Source: Streptomyces sp. WZ-12 (GTDB lineage Bacteria > Actinomycetota > Actinomycetes > Streptomycetales > Streptomycetaceae). From it: DNA of 64,000 nt. The notes below the pieces were generated by a model. It did not search any database. It was not told where the DNA came from and worked only from the letters and a program-made list of their open reading frames with translations. Positions 45,792-54,041 of the stretch are shown piece by piece; positions within the stretch are counted from its first letter, which is position 1, and each line of letters starts with the position of its first letter. A program made the position numbers and the translations under genes. The stretch is taken from contig NZ_CP118574.1 of assembly GCF_028898845.1 (NCBI RefSeq), forward strand, positions 4,561,001-4,625,000, read 5' to 3'.

Positions 45792-47519
45792 GTGGCGGAA
45801 CGGAGCACGGCTGCCGTCGACGTGGCCGACACGAGCGGCGAGGAGCCGCTGACCGCCAAGGCGGGGCGGGCCACGGACGACGGTGCAAAGGCCGAGAAGG
45901 TATCCGGCAAGGAAAAGGACGCCGCACGCACCGACGAGAAAGGTGCCCAGGCGACCGATTCCAAGCCACCGGAACTCCACAGCGGTCACAAGCTGGCGAG
46001 ACGCTACCGCCTCGAAGAGTGCGTCACCCGTCTGGACGGATTCAGTAGCTGGCGCGCCGTCGACGAGAAGCTCCGCCGGGCCGTCGGCGTGCACGTGCTG
46101 CCCGCCGACCACCCTCGCGCCCGTCCGGTGCTTTCCGCCGCCCGGGCCTCCGCGCTCCTCGGCGATCCCCGTTTCGTGCAGGTCCTCGACGCCGTCGAGG
46201 ACAGCGACCTCGTCTACGTCGTCCACGAGTGGCTGCCGGACGCCACCGAACTGGCCACCGTCCTGGCCAACGGCCCGCTCGAACCCCACGACGCCTACCA
46301 ACTCGTCAGCCAGGTCTCGCAGGCCATGACCGCCGCCCACCGCGAGGGTCTGGCCCATCTGCGACTCACCCCGAGCTCGGTGCTGCGCACGGAATCCGGG
46401 CAGTACCGCATCCGCGGCCTCGCCGTCATGGCGGCGCTCCGCGGCATCACCTGCGAGCACCCGCAGCGCACGGACACCGAGGCCATCGGCGCCCTCCTGT
46501 ACGCCGCCCTCACCCAACGCTGGCCGTACGAGAACGACGCCTACGGCCTCGCCGGCCTCCCCAAGGGCGTCGGCCTGATCGCGCCCGACCAGGTGCGCGC
46601 GGGCGTCCACCGGGGGCTGTCCGAGCTCGCCATGCGTGCGCTGGTCAACGACGGGGCCACCGCGTCCCGCCAGGAGCCGCCGTGCACCACCCCGGAAGAG
46701 CTGGCCAAGGCCGTCGCGGCGATGCCGCGCATCCGTCCTCCGGAGACGGCGTTCTCGACGCCCCCGCCATACCAGCGCACGGGCTACCAGCAGGGCTCCT
46801 ACGGACAGCCGGCGACCCGCAACGGTCAGCCCACCCGGGCGACGCAGCCCGTCGCCGCGCCACCGCCCCCGCTCCAGAGCCGCACCGGCAAGGCGCTGAA
46901 GTGGTCGGTCTCCGCGCTGTTGATCGCGGCGCTGGGCCTGGGCAGTTGGCAGTTGGCGGACACCCTGCTGAAGCGCGAGGGCGACCAGGACGCCTCCGGG
47001 AACTCGCAGAGCGCAGGCGGAGCCGCCAAGAAGCCGACCGGCAAGCCGATCAAGATCGAGGACGGCGCCGAGTACTACCCGGACGGCCAGCCGCAGCACC
47101 CCGAGCAGGCGAGGGCCACCTACGACGGAGACCCCTCGACCTTCTGGCGCAGCAAGAGCTTCCTTGAAGGCCCCGACCTGAACCCGGCCTTCAAGAAGGG
47201 CGTCGGGCTGGTCTACGACCTCGGCTCGGAGCAGCAGGTGAGCAGCGCGTCGATCGGGCTGCGCTACAGCGGCAACCACACGACGGTGACCCTCTACGCC
47301 GCCCACTCCCTCTCACCGTCCGAACCGCTGAGCTCCATGCGGGAGCTCGGTACGGCCAAGACGTCGGGAACCACCGCCAAGGTCTCGCTGAAGTCACCGA
47401 CGAAGGCGCGGTACGTCGTCGTGTGGATGACCGCGATGCCCTACTCGGAGGCCGACCCCGAGTCCTACAGCAAGGCCGGTTACAAGCAGGGCGTGACCGA
47501 GGTCTCCTTCACCGGCTGA
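45792..47519 (+). CDS. Membrane pseudokinase linked to MurJ
   Basis: A 575-residue protein. After a charged head (about 1-65) comes a kinase-like domain at about 70-315 lacking key residues. The VAIK Lys is replaced (AVGVHVL, 97-103), the HRD loop reads HLRLTPSSV (189-197), and the DFG position reads RGL (208-210). It is therefore very unlikely to be catalytic. A Pro/Gln linker, one TM helix (about 370-388) and an extracytoplasmic galactose-binding-like domain (about 420-575) follow. The same three-part region is fused to MurJ (MviN) in Mycobacterium, where the pseudokinase binds the FHA protein FhaA. The GTG at 45792 follows AGGA. Confidence 0.88.
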   Translation: MAERSTAAVDVADTSGEEPLTAKAGRATDDGAKAEKVSGKEKDAARTDEKGAQATDSKPPELHSGHKLARRYRLEECVTRLDGFSSWRAVDEKLRRAVGVHVLPADHPRARPVLSAARASALLGDPRFVQVLDAVEDSDLVYVVHEWLPDATELATVLANGPLEPHDAYQLVSQVSQAMTAAHREGLAHLRLTPSSVLRTESGQYRIRGLAVMAALRGITCEHPQRTDTEAIGALLYAALTQRWPYENDAYGLAGLPKGVGLIAPDQVRAGVHRGLSELAMRALVNDGATASRQEPPCTTPEELAKAVAAMPRIRPPETAFSTPPPYQRTGYQQGSYGQPATRNGQPTRATQPVAAPPPPLQSRTGKALKWSVSALLIAALGLGSWQLADTLLKREGDQDASGNSQSAGGAAKKPTGKPIKIEDGAEYYPDGQPQHPEQARATYDGDPSTFWRSKSFLEGPDLNPAFKKGVGLVYDLGSEQQVSSASIGLRYSGNHTTVTLYAAHSLSPSEPLSSMRELGTAKTSGTTAKVSLKSPTKARYVVVWMTAMPYSEADPESYSKAGYKQGVTEVSFTG

Positions 47520-47536
47520 GCACGCTCGCCTTTCGA

Positions 47537-47595
47537 GAGGGGCGTGGGTACGGGTTCCGTTCGACCGACAGGTCGGACCCCTATCCACGCCCCTC
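47537..47595 (+). terminator. Terminator after the pseudokinase gene
   Basis: GAGGGGCGTGG (47537-47547) pairs perfectly with CCACGCCCCTC (47585-47595). Inner pairs extend the stem, for example GGGTTCCG with CGGACCC. It lies 18 bp after the stop. Confidence 0.72.
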
Positions 47596-47704
47596 CCTCC
47601 ATCGAGATCATTTCCGGTCGGCAAGGTGTCTTTCCCAGCATTTACTTTCCTCATCCGGCCGGCTTCAATGGGACCGAGATCAGGCAGCTACGGCCGGGGG
47701 GCCC

Positions 47705-48400
47705 GTGTCCACCGACAGCGACAAGGCTTCGACACCAACCGACGCCGATCTCCTTGCGCTGCACGTAAAGGGCGACCCCGATGCGTTCGGAGAGATCGTC
47801 CGCCGTCACCGCGACCGGCTCTGGGCCGTGGCCTTACGCACCCTCAGCGATCGCGAGGAAGCCGCCGACGCAGTGCAGGACGCGCTGGTCTCCGCCTATC
47901 GCGCCGCCCACACCTTCCGCGGCCAGTCGGCCGTGACGACCTGGCTGCACCGCATCACGGTCAACGCCTGCCTGGACCGGGCCCGCAAGACCGCGTCCCG
48001 ACGCACCTCTCCGGTAGCCGAGACCGAGCGCCTGGAGCAGCTCCTCGAACCCGAAGAGTCCGCTGCTCTCCCGGCCGAGCGCCAGGACGTGCACCGCGAA
48101 CTGCTCATCGCGCTGCGCACACTCCCCGAGGAACAGCGCGCCGCTCTCGTACTCGTCGATATGCAGGGGTACTCCGTCGCGGAGGCTGCCGCGATCCTCG
48201 ATGTCCCGACCGGAACGGTGAAAAGCCGCTGCTCGCGTGGGCGCGCGCGTCTGCTGCCGTTGGTCACCCATCTGCGCGACGACGACGGGGATAGCGATCC
48301 CAAGAGCGGGGGAAGGAACTGGGCGCAGGGGACATCCGTCCCACCGACGGCAGGACCGAAGGGCACAGGTGCCGTGAAGGGCGGAGGTGGGCGAGCGTGA
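47705..48400 (+). CDS. sigM: ECF RNA polymerase sigma factor SigM
   Basis: A 231-residue ECF sigma factor. Region 2 spans about residues 15-85 (FGEIVRRHRDRLWAVALRTL, then DREEAADAVQDALVSAYRA, TFRGQSAVTTWLHRI) and region 4 about 125-185 (LPEEQRAALVLVDMQGYSVAEAAAIL ... GTVKSRCSRGRARL). The C terminus is Gly-rich and unstructured. The name rests on position next to trxBA, the place of sigM in actinobacteria, and is not fixed by sequence alone. The GTG at 47705 gives MSTDSDKAST. Its stop overlaps the start of the anti-sigma gene by four bases (GTGA), so the two are coupled. Confidence 0.93.
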   Translation: MSTDSDKASTPTDADLLALHVKGDPDAFGEIVRRHRDRLWAVALRTLSDREEAADAVQDALVSAYRAAHTFRGQSAVTTWLHRITVNACLDRARKTASRRTSPVAETERLEQLLEPEESAALPAERQDVHRELLIALRTLPEEQRAALVLVDMQGYSVAEAAAILDVPTGTVKSRCSRGRARLLPLVTHLRDDDGDSDPKSGGRNWAQGTSVPPTAGPKGTGAVKGGGGRA

Positions 48401-49386
48401 CGTCGACGACCGACGCAGGCGAGCACCCAGAGGTCGCTGAGATTTCCGACCTCACAGACGGGCTGCTCTCCCCCTCGCACACAGCAGAGCTGCGGGATCA
48501 TCTCGCCGGCTGTGCATTGTGCGAAGACGTCTACGCCTCCCTGGAGGAAATCCGCGGGCTCCTCGGTTCGCTGCCCGGCCCGACGCGGATGCCCGCCGAT
48601 GTCGCCGAGCGCATTGATGCGGCACTCGCCGCGGAGGCACTGCTGAACTCCGCCGCGGCCGAGGGCAAGCCCGGTGTTTCACGTGAAACACCACCTTCCG
48701 CTGCCACGGTTCCACGTGAAACATCGCTCGATCCCGTTTCGGTTTCACGTGAAACGTCGGCCGCGCCTCTCTCCGTTTCACGTGAAACCAGCGTGCAAGC
48801 GCCACCACGTGCTGCCGCGGCCGTGCCTCCGCCCGGGAAAGCCCGCGGTAGCTCCGGGCCAGGTCGCCGGGCTCCCGGGCGACGTTCGTCACGCTCGCGA
48901 CGGTGGCCCCGGATCCTGCTCGGCTCCGCGGCGGCCGCAGCGGTGCTTGGAGTCGGTGGCCTCCTCCTCCAGGGCGTTGGCACCAGCGGCGTCGAAGCCA
49001 CCAAGCCGGACGCTTCCGCTTCCTCAGGCGCAGGAACCCCCTCGGGCTTGAGCGCCGCGACACTCGGGGCGGACGTCCACAGGTTGCTCGCCGAGAAAAA
49101 GGTTCACCAAGCTCCGGAGATCGGCACACGCAGCTCGCCCGAGACCCCGCTACGGGGTAAGCCGGATGCCGTTCCGTCATGTGTGCGCCAGGGCATCGGC
49201 CGCGCCGAGCAGCCACTGGCCTCGACCCGCAGCACTTACGAGGGAGAGGACGCCTTCCTGGTCGTGCTCCCGCACCCCGCCGACCCCAAGAGCGTCTCTG
49301 CCTATATCGTCGCCGCCTCGTGTGTGTCCGCCGCTCCGCCGGCTCCTGGGAAGGTTTTGCTGACCCACTCGTATCGGCGAGACTGA
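48397..49386 (+). CDS. Membrane anti-sigma factor with parS-encoded repeats
   Basis: A 329-residue protein cotranslated with sigM. The N-terminal zinc-type anti-sigma domain has H35-x3-C39-x2-C42 (HLAGCALC). Residues 94-131 hold an 11-residue repeat, V-S-R-E-T plus six variable residues, at 94, 105 (VPRET), 116 and 127. The encoding DNA is four parS-type palindromes. A Pro/Arg/Ser linker leads to one TM helix (about 172-193) and an extracytoplasmic domain of about 135 residues with two Cys. It would hold SigM at the membrane until an envelope or redox signal arrives. The repeats may be there for the DNA rather than the protein. Confidence 0.9.
   Translation: MTSTTDAGEHPEVAEISDLTDGLLSPSHTAELRDHLAGCALCEDVYASLEEIRGLLGSLPGPTRMPADVAERIDAALAAEALLNSAAAEGKPGVSRETPPSAATVPRETSLDPVSVSRETSAAPLSVSRETSVQAPPRAAAAVPPPGKARGSSGPGRRAPGRRSSRSRRWPRILLGSAAAAAVLGVGGLLLQGVGTSGVEATKPDASASSGAGTPSGLSAATLGADVHRLLAEKKVHQAPEIGTRSSPETPLRGKPDAVPSCVRQGIGRAEQPLASTRSTYEGEDAFLVVLPHPADPKSVSAYIVAASCVSAAPPAPGKVLLTHSYRRD
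48676..48689. other. parS site (perfect), array position 1
   Basis: Perfect GTTTCACGTGAAAC in the anti-sigma gene; encodes V-S-R-E-T. Flanks extend the palindrome to GGTGTTTC ... ACACC. Confidence 0.95.
48709..48722. other. parS-like site, one mismatch (GTTCCACGTGAAAC), array position 2
   Basis: Fourth base is C instead of T, so the codon reads Pro instead of Ser (V-P-R-E-T). It keeps the 33-bp phase of the array. Confidence 0.78.
48742..48755. other. parS site (perfect), array position 3
   Basis: Perfect GTTTCACGTGAAAC in the anti-sigma gene; encodes V-S-R-E-T. Confidence 0.95.
48775..48788. other. parS site (perfect), array position 4
   Basis: Perfect GTTTCACGTGAAAC in the anti-sigma gene; encodes V-S-R-E-T. 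Confidence 0.95.
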
Positions 49387-49414
49387 GCACCGGGCTGTGC
49401 GCTGTGGCACTCCG

Positions 49415-49440
49415 GGAATGCTTGCCCCTTAGGATCCGTT
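49415..49440 (+). promoter_or_regulatory. SigR-type promoter of trxBA
   Basis: GGAAT at 49415-49419, then exactly 18 bp, then GTT at 49438-49440. That matches the known Streptomyces SigR (thiol-stress) consensus GGAAT-N18-GTT. It lies 60 bp before the trxB start. Promoter use is inferred from consensus and from the established control of trxBA by SigR in S. coelicolor. Confidence 0.88.
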
Positions 49441-49499
49441 GGGTGGGGTGAGAGTTCCGAGACCCCAGCAAGCCGTCGGCAGAGACAAGGAAGACACCC

Positions 49500-50474
49500 G
49501 TGAGCGACGTCCGCAACGTGATCATCATCGGCTCCGGGCCCGCGGGCTACACCGCAGCGCTCTACACCGCCCGCGCATCCCTCAAGCCCCTGGTCTTCGA
49601 AGGCGCCGTCACCGCCGGCGGCGCCCTGATGAACACCACCGACGTGGAGAACTTCCCCGGCTTCCGCGACGGCATCATGGGCCCCGACCTCATGGACAAC
49701 ATGCGCGCCCAGGCCGAACGCTTCGGCGCCGAACTGGTCCCCGACGACATCGTCTCCGTCGACCTGACCGAGGAGATCAAGACCGTCACCGACACCGCCG
49801 GTACCGTCCACCGCGCCAAGGCCGTCATCGTCACCACCGGCTCCCAGCACCGCAAGCTCGGCCTGCCCCGCGAGGACGAACTCTCCGGCCGCGGCGTCTC
49901 CTGGTGCGCCACCTGCGACGGATTCTTCTTCAAGGACCAGGACATCGCCGTCATCGGCGGCGGCGACACCGCCATGGAAGAGGCCACCTTCCTTTCCCGT
50001 TTCGCCAAGACCGTCACCGTCGTCCACCGCCGCGACAGCCTCCGCGCCAGCAAGGCCATGCAGGAACGCGCCTTCGCCGACCCGAAGATCCGTTTCGTCT
50101 GGGACAGCGAGGTCGCTGAGATCCACGGCGAGACCAAGCTCTCCGGCCTGACGCTGCGCAACGTCACCACCGGCCAGACCTCCGAACTTCCGGTCACCGG
50201 CCTGTTCATCGCTATCGGCCACGACCCGCGCACCGAACTGTTCAAGGGCCAACTCACTCTCGACGACGAGGGCTACCTCACCGTCGACGCGCCCAGCACC
50301 CGCACCAACCTGACGGGCGTCTTCGCCGCCGGCGACGTCGTCGACCACACCTACCGCCAGGCCATCACCGCCGCCGGCACCGGCTGCTCCGCCGCCCTCG
50401 ACGCCGAACGGTTCCTCGCGGCGCTCTCTGACGGCGAGGCCACGGCCGAGCCGGAGAAGACCGCTTCCGCCTGA
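49500..50474 (+). CDS. trxB: Thioredoxin reductase
   Basis: A 324-residue flavoenzyme that reduces thioredoxin with NADPH. FAD binding is at about residues 10-20 ([13 protein letters not shown]), the redox disulfide is C-A-T-C in [11 protein letters not shown] (about 138-144), and the NADPH fold motif is [14 protein letters not shown]. The C-terminal FAD motif is [28 protein letters not shown]. The GTG at 49500 follows AAGGAAG. It is cotranscribed with trxA, 46 bp on, and a SigR-type promoter stands upstream, so thiol oxidation should induce it. Confidence 0.98.
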   Translation: MSDVRNVIIIGSGPAGYTAALYTARASLKPLVFEGAVTAGGALMNTTDVENFPGFRDGIMGPDLMDNMRAQAERFGAELVPDDIVSVDLTEEIKTVTDTAGTVHRAKAVIVTTGSQHRKLGLPREDELSGRGVSWCATCDGFFFKDQDIAVIGGGDTAMEEATFLSRFAKTVTVVHRRDSLRASKAMQERAFADPKIRFVWDSEVAEIHGETKLSGLTLRNVTTGQTSELPVTGLFIAIGHDPRTELFKGQLTLDDEGYLTVDAPSTRTNLTGVFAAGDVVDHTYRQAITAAGTGCSAALDAERFLAALSDGEATAEPEKTASA

Positions 50475-50520
50475 CCTGCGCACCCTGCTTTCCCACCACC
50501 CACCCAGTAAGGAGATTGCC

Positions 50521-50847
<327 letters not shown>

Positions 50848-50860
50848 GGTACGCCGCCAC

Positions 50861-50874
50861 GTTTCACGTGAAAC
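50861..50874. other. parS site (perfect)
   Basis: Perfect GTTTCACGTGAAAC, left arm of the trxA terminator hairpin. Confidence 0.95.
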
Positions 50875-50902
50875 AGGCCCGTCCCCTCGTGGGGGCGGGC
50901 CT

Positions 50903-50916
50903 GTTTCACGTGAAAC
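50903..50916. other. parS site (perfect)
   Basis: Perfect GTTTCACGTGAAAC, right arm of the trxA terminator hairpin; 42 bp after the previous site. Confidence 0.95.
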
Positions 50917-50925
50917 CAAGGCGGT

Positions 50926-50939
50926 GTTTCACGTGAAAC
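50926..50939. other. parS site (perfect)
   Basis: Perfect GTTTCACGTGAAAC, 23 bp after the previous site, extended to GGTGTTTC ... ACACCG. It lies just downstream of the GNAT stop. Confidence 0.95.
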
Positions 50940-50953
50940 ACCGGCAGGTCCGT

Positions 50954-51571
50954 CTACAACGGCCTGAGCGCGGGCTCCTTTTGGACGGCTCCCAGCAGCC
51001 GATCCAGTGCTAGCTCCACGTCTTCCTTCCACGAAATCGTCGTCCGCAGTTCGAGCCGCAACCGCGGGAAGCGCGGATGAGGGCGGACCGTCTTGAAGCC
51101 GACTGCGAGGAGGTGGTCGGCGGGCAATACACACGCCGGCTCGGACCAGCGCGCGTCGCCGAAGGCTTCGATGGCCTTGAAGCCACGCTGGATCAGGTCC
51201 TTGGCGACCGTCTGCACCATCACTCGCCCCAGTCCCTGCCCCTGATAACCAGGCGTCAGCCATGCCGTCAGGAGCTGCACTGCATCCGGCGACACCGGGC
51301 TGGTGGGGAAGGCCGTCGAACGCGGTACATAAGCCGGCGGGGCGTACATGACGAATCCGGCCGGCACATCGTCCACATAGACAACGCGCCCGCAGGATCC
51401 CCACTCCAACAGAACCGCCGAGATCCAGGCTTCCTTCTCCAGTTCGGGACGCCCCGTCTTTACCGCGGCCTCGCCACTGACGGGGTCGAGCTCCCAGAAG
51501 ACGCAGGAGCGGCAGCGCTTCGGGAGATCCGGAAGGTTGTCCAGCGTGAGCGGTACGAGCCGACGGCCCAT
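50954..51571 (-). CDS. GNAT-family acetyltransferase next to parB
   Basis: A 205-residue protein with a GNAT core. The acetyl-CoA loop is seen in LTPGYQGQGLGRVMVQTVAKDL, preceded by a hydrophobic strand. The N-terminal 70 residues (LPKRCRSCVFWELDPVSGE) carry a C-x2-C, so a metal site is possible. The ATG at 51571 is the start that fits the domain; RBS context is modest (AGGA, 10-13 bases upstream). It is a conserved neighbour of parB in streptomycetes, but no link to segregation is known to me. The substrate is unknown. Confidence 0.85.
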   Translation of the reverse strand: MGRRLVPLTLDNLPDLPKRCRSCVFWELDPVSGEAAVKTGRPELEKEAWISAVLLEWGSCGRVVYVDDVPAGFVMYAPPAYVPRSTAFPTSPVSPDAVQLLTAWLTPGYQGQGLGRVMVQTVAKDLIQRGFKAIEAFGDARWSEPACVLPADHLLAVGFKTVRPHPRFPRLRLELRTTISWKEDVELALDRLLGAVQKEPALRPL

Positions 51572-51717
51572 GGAACCAGGTCCTCGCTTCCCTCGCCTGC
51601 CGCACCGCGCAGCGCTGTCAGCGCCGCCTGCTCCCTGAGCAGACCACCAACGAACCCTCCGAGGGCTGCGAGGCCGAACCCCGCCGCCAGTAGTCCGGTG
51701 CGGCTCACTGATCGCAT
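51460..51717 (-). CDS. Possible small one-TM protein overlapping the GNAT start
   Basis: An 85-residue frame starts MRSVSRTGLLAAGFGLAALGGFVGGLLREQ, a likely membrane helix, and has a good ribosome site (GAGGAGAGGGCC then ATG). It overlaps the first 112 bases of the GNAT gene in another frame, and its C-terminal half is then low-complexity. The strong ribosome site and TM helix favour a real leader or membrane peptide; the overlap counts against it. Translation could couple to the GNAT gene. Confidence 0.35.
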   Translation of the reverse strand: MRSVSRTGLLAAGFGLAALGGFVGGLLREQAALTALRGAAGEGSEDLVPWAVGSYRSRWTTFRISRSAAAPASSGSSTPSVARPR

Positions 51718-51816
51718 GGCCCTCTCCTCGATGCGAGGTCTCTCCATGTGGATGCGCGCCATACCCGATCGCATCGTATCCGCCCTTTCCGGGCGCGGGT
51801 ACTGCCAGAAAGCAAA

Positions 51817-51860
51817 GGGCGAGCCGTGTTCCGGTATCGGCTCCGGAACACGGCTCGCCC
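51817..51860 (-). terminator. Terminator downstream of parB
   Basis: GGGCGAGCCGTGTTCCGG (51817-51834) pairs perfectly with 51843-51860 around an 8-base loop. It lies 20 bp past the parB stop, and TTTGC follows the stem on the minus strand. Confidence 0.85.
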
Positions 51861-51879
51861 ACGAGCCGCATACGTCAGC

Positions 51880-52974
51880 TCAGCCTCTTTCGTCGTCGCC
51901 TTCGTCCAGCGACTTCCCCAAGACACGGCCCTCGCCCGGAGCGAGTGTGCCGAGGATGCGCTCCAGGTCTTCCATCGAGGCGAATTCGACGACGATCTTT
52001 CCCTTCTTCTGACCGAGATCGACCTTCACCCGGGTTTCGAAGCGGTCGGAAAGCCGGGTAGCAAGACCGGTGAGTGCGGGGGACACCCGAGCACCCGCTC
52101 GCGGCTTCTTACCCTTGCCTGCGCCCTTGGGGTCCGACCCCATGAGCGTCACGATCTCCTCGACCGAACGGACCGACAGCCCTTCCGCCACGATCCGTCG
52201 TGCCAGGTTGTCCTGCTCCTCCGGATCCACCACGGACAGCAGCGCCCGCGCATGGCCCGCGGAGAGCACCCCCGCAGCGAGCCGCTTCTGCACGGACGGC
52301 GAGAGCTTCAACAGCCGCAGCGTGTTGGTGACCTGCGGACGCGAACGTCCGATCCGGTCGGCCAATACGTCATGCGTGCACTTGAAGTCCTCCAGCAACT
52401 GGTCGTAGGCAGCGGCCTCTTCCAGTGGGTTCAGCTGGGCACGGTGGAGGTTCTCCAGAAGCGCGTCGAGCAGCAGGCGCTCGTCTTCCGTGGCCCGCAC
52501 GATCGTGGGGATCTTCTCCAAGCCAGCCTCGCGGCAGGCTCGCCAGCGCCGCTCGCCCATGATGAGCTCGTAGCGTCCGGGCGCGGTCTGACGGACCACC
52601 ACCGGCTGAAGCAGGCCCACTTCCTTGATGGAGGTGACCAGTTCGGCGAGGGCGTCCTCGTCGAAGACCTCCCGCGGCTGCCGCGGGTTCGGCCTGATCG
52701 AATCCAGCGACACCTCGGCGAAGTGGGCACCGGCCACCTCCGGCGTGGTGCCGTTCTGCGCCGCGGCCGATGCTTCGGTTTCACGTGAAACACCGGGCGT
52801 CGGCAGCGAGGCCACCTTGGCGGCCGCCACCCCACGGTCCGGGGCCAAAACCGGTGCGGACGAGGGCGACGCCGCTCCCCTTCCCGCCGCGGGCCCGGAG
52901 GCGTCCGCGCTCTGGGGTGCTGCGGGGATCAGCGCGCCGAGCCCCCGGCCCAGCCCTCTACGTCGTTCGCTCAC
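51880..52974 (-). CDS. parB: Chromosome-partitioning protein ParB
   Basis: A 364-residue ParB that binds parS and, by CTP-dependent sliding, loads onto nearby DNA. After an Ala/Pro-rich head (residues 1-70, with an in-gene parS at 52778) comes the ParB/Srx domain: [22 protein letters not shown] and [13 protein letters not shown]. The HTH part is [30 protein letters not shown]-terminal dimer domain begins near 290. GTG at 52974 overlaps the parA stop by four bases (GTGA). The residues for CTP use (GERRWRA, then the ENLHRAQLN motif) are intact. Confidence 0.98.
   Translation of the reverse strand: MSERRRGLGRGLGALIPAAPQSADASGPAAGRGAASPSSAPVLAPDRGVAAAKVASLPTPGVSRETEASAAAQNGTTPEVAGAHFAEVSLDSIRPNPRQPREVFDEDALAELVTSIKEVGLLQPVVVRQTAPGRYELIMGERRWRACREAGLEKIPTIVRATEDERLLLDALLENLHRAQLNPLEEAAAYDQLLEDFKCTHDVLADRIGRSRPQVTNTLRLLKLSPSVQKRLAAGVLSAGHARALLSVVDPEEQDNLARRIVAEGLSVRSVEEIVTLMGSDPKGAGKGKKPRAGARVSPALTGLATRLSDRFETRVKVDLGQKKGKIVVEFASMEDLERILGTLAPGEGRVLGKSLDEGDDERG
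52778..52791. other. parS site (perfect) inside parB
   Basis: Perfect GTTTCACGTGAAAC in the parB head region; read as V-S-R-E-T in the gene frame. Flanks give CGGTTTC ... ACACCG. Confidence 0.95.
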
Positions 52975-54041
52975 TGGGTCCCCTCCGAGATGCTGTGCTG
53001 TGCTTGGTAGTTCACGCTCAGGCCCTGCTCCCCGGGTTGTGCCGCCCCCCGCAACGCGATCTCTTTCGCCGCTTCGAGATACGAGAGCGCACCGGTGGAA
53101 CCCGGGTCGTAGGTAAGTACCGTCTGCCCGTAGCTGGGGGCCTCCGAGATACGCACCGAACGGGGGATGCTCGTCCGAAGTACCTCGTTGCCGAAGTGGC
53201 TGCGCACCTCATCGGCAACCTGCGAGGCCAGGCGGGTACGTCCGTCGTACATGGTGAGCAGGATCGTCGAGACGTGGAGCTTGGGGTTCAGGTGTCCCCG
53301 CACCAGGTCGACGTTTCGCAGCAACTGGCCCAGTCCTTCCAGCGCGTAGTACTCGCACTGGATCGGGATCAGCACCTCGGCACTGGCGACCAAGGCGTTG
53401 ACGGTCAGCAGACCGAGCGAGGGCGGGCAGTCGATGAGGATGTAGTCCAGCGGCTGCTCATACGCCTTGATGGCACGGTCCAGCCTGCTCTCGCGCGCCA
53501 CCAGGGAGACCAACTCGATCTCGGCACCGGCCAGGTCGATGGTGGCGGGCGCGCAGAAGAGCCCCTCCACCTCCACCACCGGTTGCACGACGTCAGAGAG
53601 TGGCTTGCTCTCGACCAGTACGTCGTAGATGGACGGCACTTCGGCGTGATGGTCGATCCCCAGGGCCGTCGACGCATTTCCCTGCGGGTCGAGGTCAATC
53701 ACCAGCACCCGGGCCCCGTGCAGCGCCAGCGAAGCCGCCAGGTTCACCGTGGTGGTGGTCTTGCCAACTCCGCCCTTCTGATTAGCGACCACGATGACCC
53801 GGGTCTCTTCAGGACGGGGCATCCCCTCGCCTACGCGGCCCATTGCCCCTACCGCGAACTGCGCTGCGCGACCTACCGGTGTGTTGTCCATCAGGGGCGG
53901 CGTTTCACGTGAAACGTCGTCCCCGAACGACTCGTTGCGGGGACCGGGGACCGGATCGGTCATCGGTCCCGCGATGTTGGCGTCGGACCGCAAGGATTCA
54001 CTCTCCTCGACATCAGGCTCACGATGGTGAGAGCCTGCCAT
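52971..54041 (-). CDS. parA: Chromosome-partitioning ATPase ParA
   Basis: A 356-residue Walker-type ATPase that moves ParB-parS complexes. A disordered head of about 90 residues (with an in-gene parS at 53902) precedes the deviant Walker [13 protein letters not shown], Walker A' VIDLDPQGN and the switch [10 protein letters not shown]. In Streptomyces ParA organises septation-linked segregation in sporulating hyphae, so it works with SsgA-stage development. The ATG at 54041 ([15 protein letters not shown]) is the family start; a longer frame upstream crosses the parS at 54188. parB follows with overlapping start and stop. Confidence 0.97.
   Translation of the reverse strand: MAGSHHREPDVEESESLRSDANIAGPMTDPVPGPRNESFGDDVSRETPPLMDNTPVGRAAQFAVGAMGRVGEGMPRPEETRVIVVANQKGGVGKTTTTVNLAASLALHGARVLVIDLDPQGNASTALGIDHHAEVPSIYDVLVESKPLSDVVQPVVEVEGLFCAPATIDLAGAEIELVSLVARESRLDRAIKAYEQPLDYILIDCPPSLGLLTVNALVASAEVLIPIQCEYYALEGLGQLLRNVDLVRGHLNPKLHVSTILLTMYDGRTRLASQVADEVRSHFGNEVLRTSIPRSVRISEAPSYGQTVLTYDPGSTGALSYLEAAKEIALRGAAQPGEQGLSVNYQAQHSISEGTQ
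53902..53915. other. parS site (perfect) inside parA
   Basis: Perfect GTTTCACGTGAAAC in the parA head region; read as V-S-R-E-T (DDVSRETPP). Confidence 0.95.

Larger units (their letters stand above)
48676..48793 (+). repeat. 33-bp tandem array: four parS sites encoding an 11-aa repeat
   Basis: The four 14-mers start at 48676, 48709, 48742 and 48775, each exactly 33 bp (11 codons, about three helical turns) apart. All read GTT-TCA/CCA-CGT-GAA-AC(N). The intervening six codons are not conserved, which indicates selection on the palindrome. Confidence 0.93.
50861..50916. terminator. Hairpin downstream of trxA with parS arms
   Basis: The left arm (50861-50886: parS, then CAGGCCCG and CCCC) pairs with the right arm (50891-50916: GGGG, CGGGCCTG, then parS), one mismatch, TCGT loop. 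It lies between convergent trxA and GNAT genes and probably stops both. Confidence 0.75.

Noticed and set aside
48676..48793. Possible CRISPR-like array
   Set aside because: Repeats are 14 bp with 19-bp spacers, in frame in a coding gene, with no cas genes; they are parS sites.
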